Source: Priapulus caudatus
Taxonomy: Eukaryota > Priapulida > Priapulimorpha > Priapulimorphida > Priapulidae
Assembly: GCF_000485595.1 (NCBI RefSeq)
Contig: NW_014577180.1
Span: forward strand, 549,322 to 569,718
Direction: 5' to 3'
DNA: 20,397 nucleotides
The notes under the pieces were generated by a model. It was not told the DNA's origin. It did no database searches and was given only the letters and a program-made list of their open reading frames with translations. Positions 19,888 to 20,397 of the stretch are shown here, piece after piece; the first letter of the stretch is position 1, and each line of letters starts with the position of its first letter. The position numbers and the translations under genes were made by a program.

Positions 19888-20397
19888 ATGTCACAGTGTA
19901 AGCTTTGTGAAACTAATGTGTCGGCGTTCTTATTCAAAGTTTATTGCCGCTCGCGCAAGTATAATACGCATCGACATAAAACATAGCACCTTTTGAAGCC
20001 AAAACAGGTATCATGGATAAAAAAACGTATGGTGGCATGCGATTGCATGGTGTATACACGGAACAACCCCTCGAGTATTAACGGTTTCTACTAACGGTTT
20101 CAGCTTTAATTCCGAATATAGTGCCGACACAGAGATTGATTCACATAGCCCATTTCTAAAGTATTTCTCGTCTCGCTTCATCGCTTGCGCGTTCTGTTCC
20201 TTTCGTGTAACTGCATCCTTCTCTTCCTTCGTCGGAATCTATCTTCCTTTTCAGCGTCCCTCCCCTCTCCGCTGGACAACCTTGCCGAGCGGCGGCGCGC
20301 AACGGTCCTTTCTCCAGCGATTTCCAGCGATCCTCGTCGCCATCGTCATCGCGCTAGCCCAGTCTGGCTCCCGCGTCCATCTTTTCCTCTACATCTT

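Larger units (their letters stand above)
18556..20397 (-). mobile_element. LTR element E2, 3' part, cut by window end
   Basis: On the + strand it begins with the 3' LTR (18556-18966), then a polypurine tract on the minus strand (18985 to 18970) and internal DNA without pol-like coding (18986-19680). A TACA microsatellite (19759-19887) follows, then 19888-20397, which aligns with 9741-10231 of E1. The copy would reach its 5' LTR beyond the window. Combining both copies, the full element would be near 2.3 kb, too short for an autonomous LTR retrotransposon. It lies in the same orientation as E1. Confidence 0.65.

Overview
The window is metazoan nuclear DNA. Its coding sequence is sparse and interrupted by AT-rich non-coding DNA. 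It holds many simple repeats, several inverted-repeat elements, one LTR-element family and a 10-base assembly gap (9533-9542). The two recognisable genes, a CCHamide/bombesin-type receptor and a PAR-motif Cys-loop anion channel, point to a protostome invertebrate, perhaps an ecdysozoan. The species cannot be named from sequence alone.

Layout. 1-4054 is non-coding (simple repeats, then the intron 5' of the receptor exon). 4055-5289 (+) is the terminal exon of a class A neuropeptide receptor carrying all seven membrane helices. 5290-5727 is its 3' region. 5728-6215 is a long-TIR foldback element with TTAA at both ends. 6970-7508 is a second, unrelated foldback element. 7509-9532 is non-coding with ATC and GT microsatellites. 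9543-10763 is a truncated minus-strand LTR element (E1) beginning at the gap. 10764-15230 is non-coding, with a purine-rich tract, a GGGGCC-ended TIR element and a 124-bp GT array. 15238-16612 (+) is an apparently intronless ligand-gated chloride channel gene with a recognisable TATA/initiator core promoter. 16613-18555 is non-coding with a 145-bp CCGA array. 18556-20397 is a second minus-strand LTR element (E2) that runs off the window.

How the parts relate. The receptor and channel lie about 10 kb apart on the same strand and both are neuronal signalling proteins, but nothing shows co-regulation. The strongest non-genic signal is the E1/E2 pair. The two share long terminal repeats with TGTAAACA/TGTTTACA-type ends, a primer-binding-like site, a polypurine tract, a TACA microsatellite and an acidic, frame-broken reading frame. 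No reverse transcriptase is visible, so I read them as a short non-autonomous LTR retrotransposon family in direct orientation on either side of the channel gene. E1 and E2 differ largely by single-base indels, which suggests unpolished long-read sequence in these parts of the assembly.
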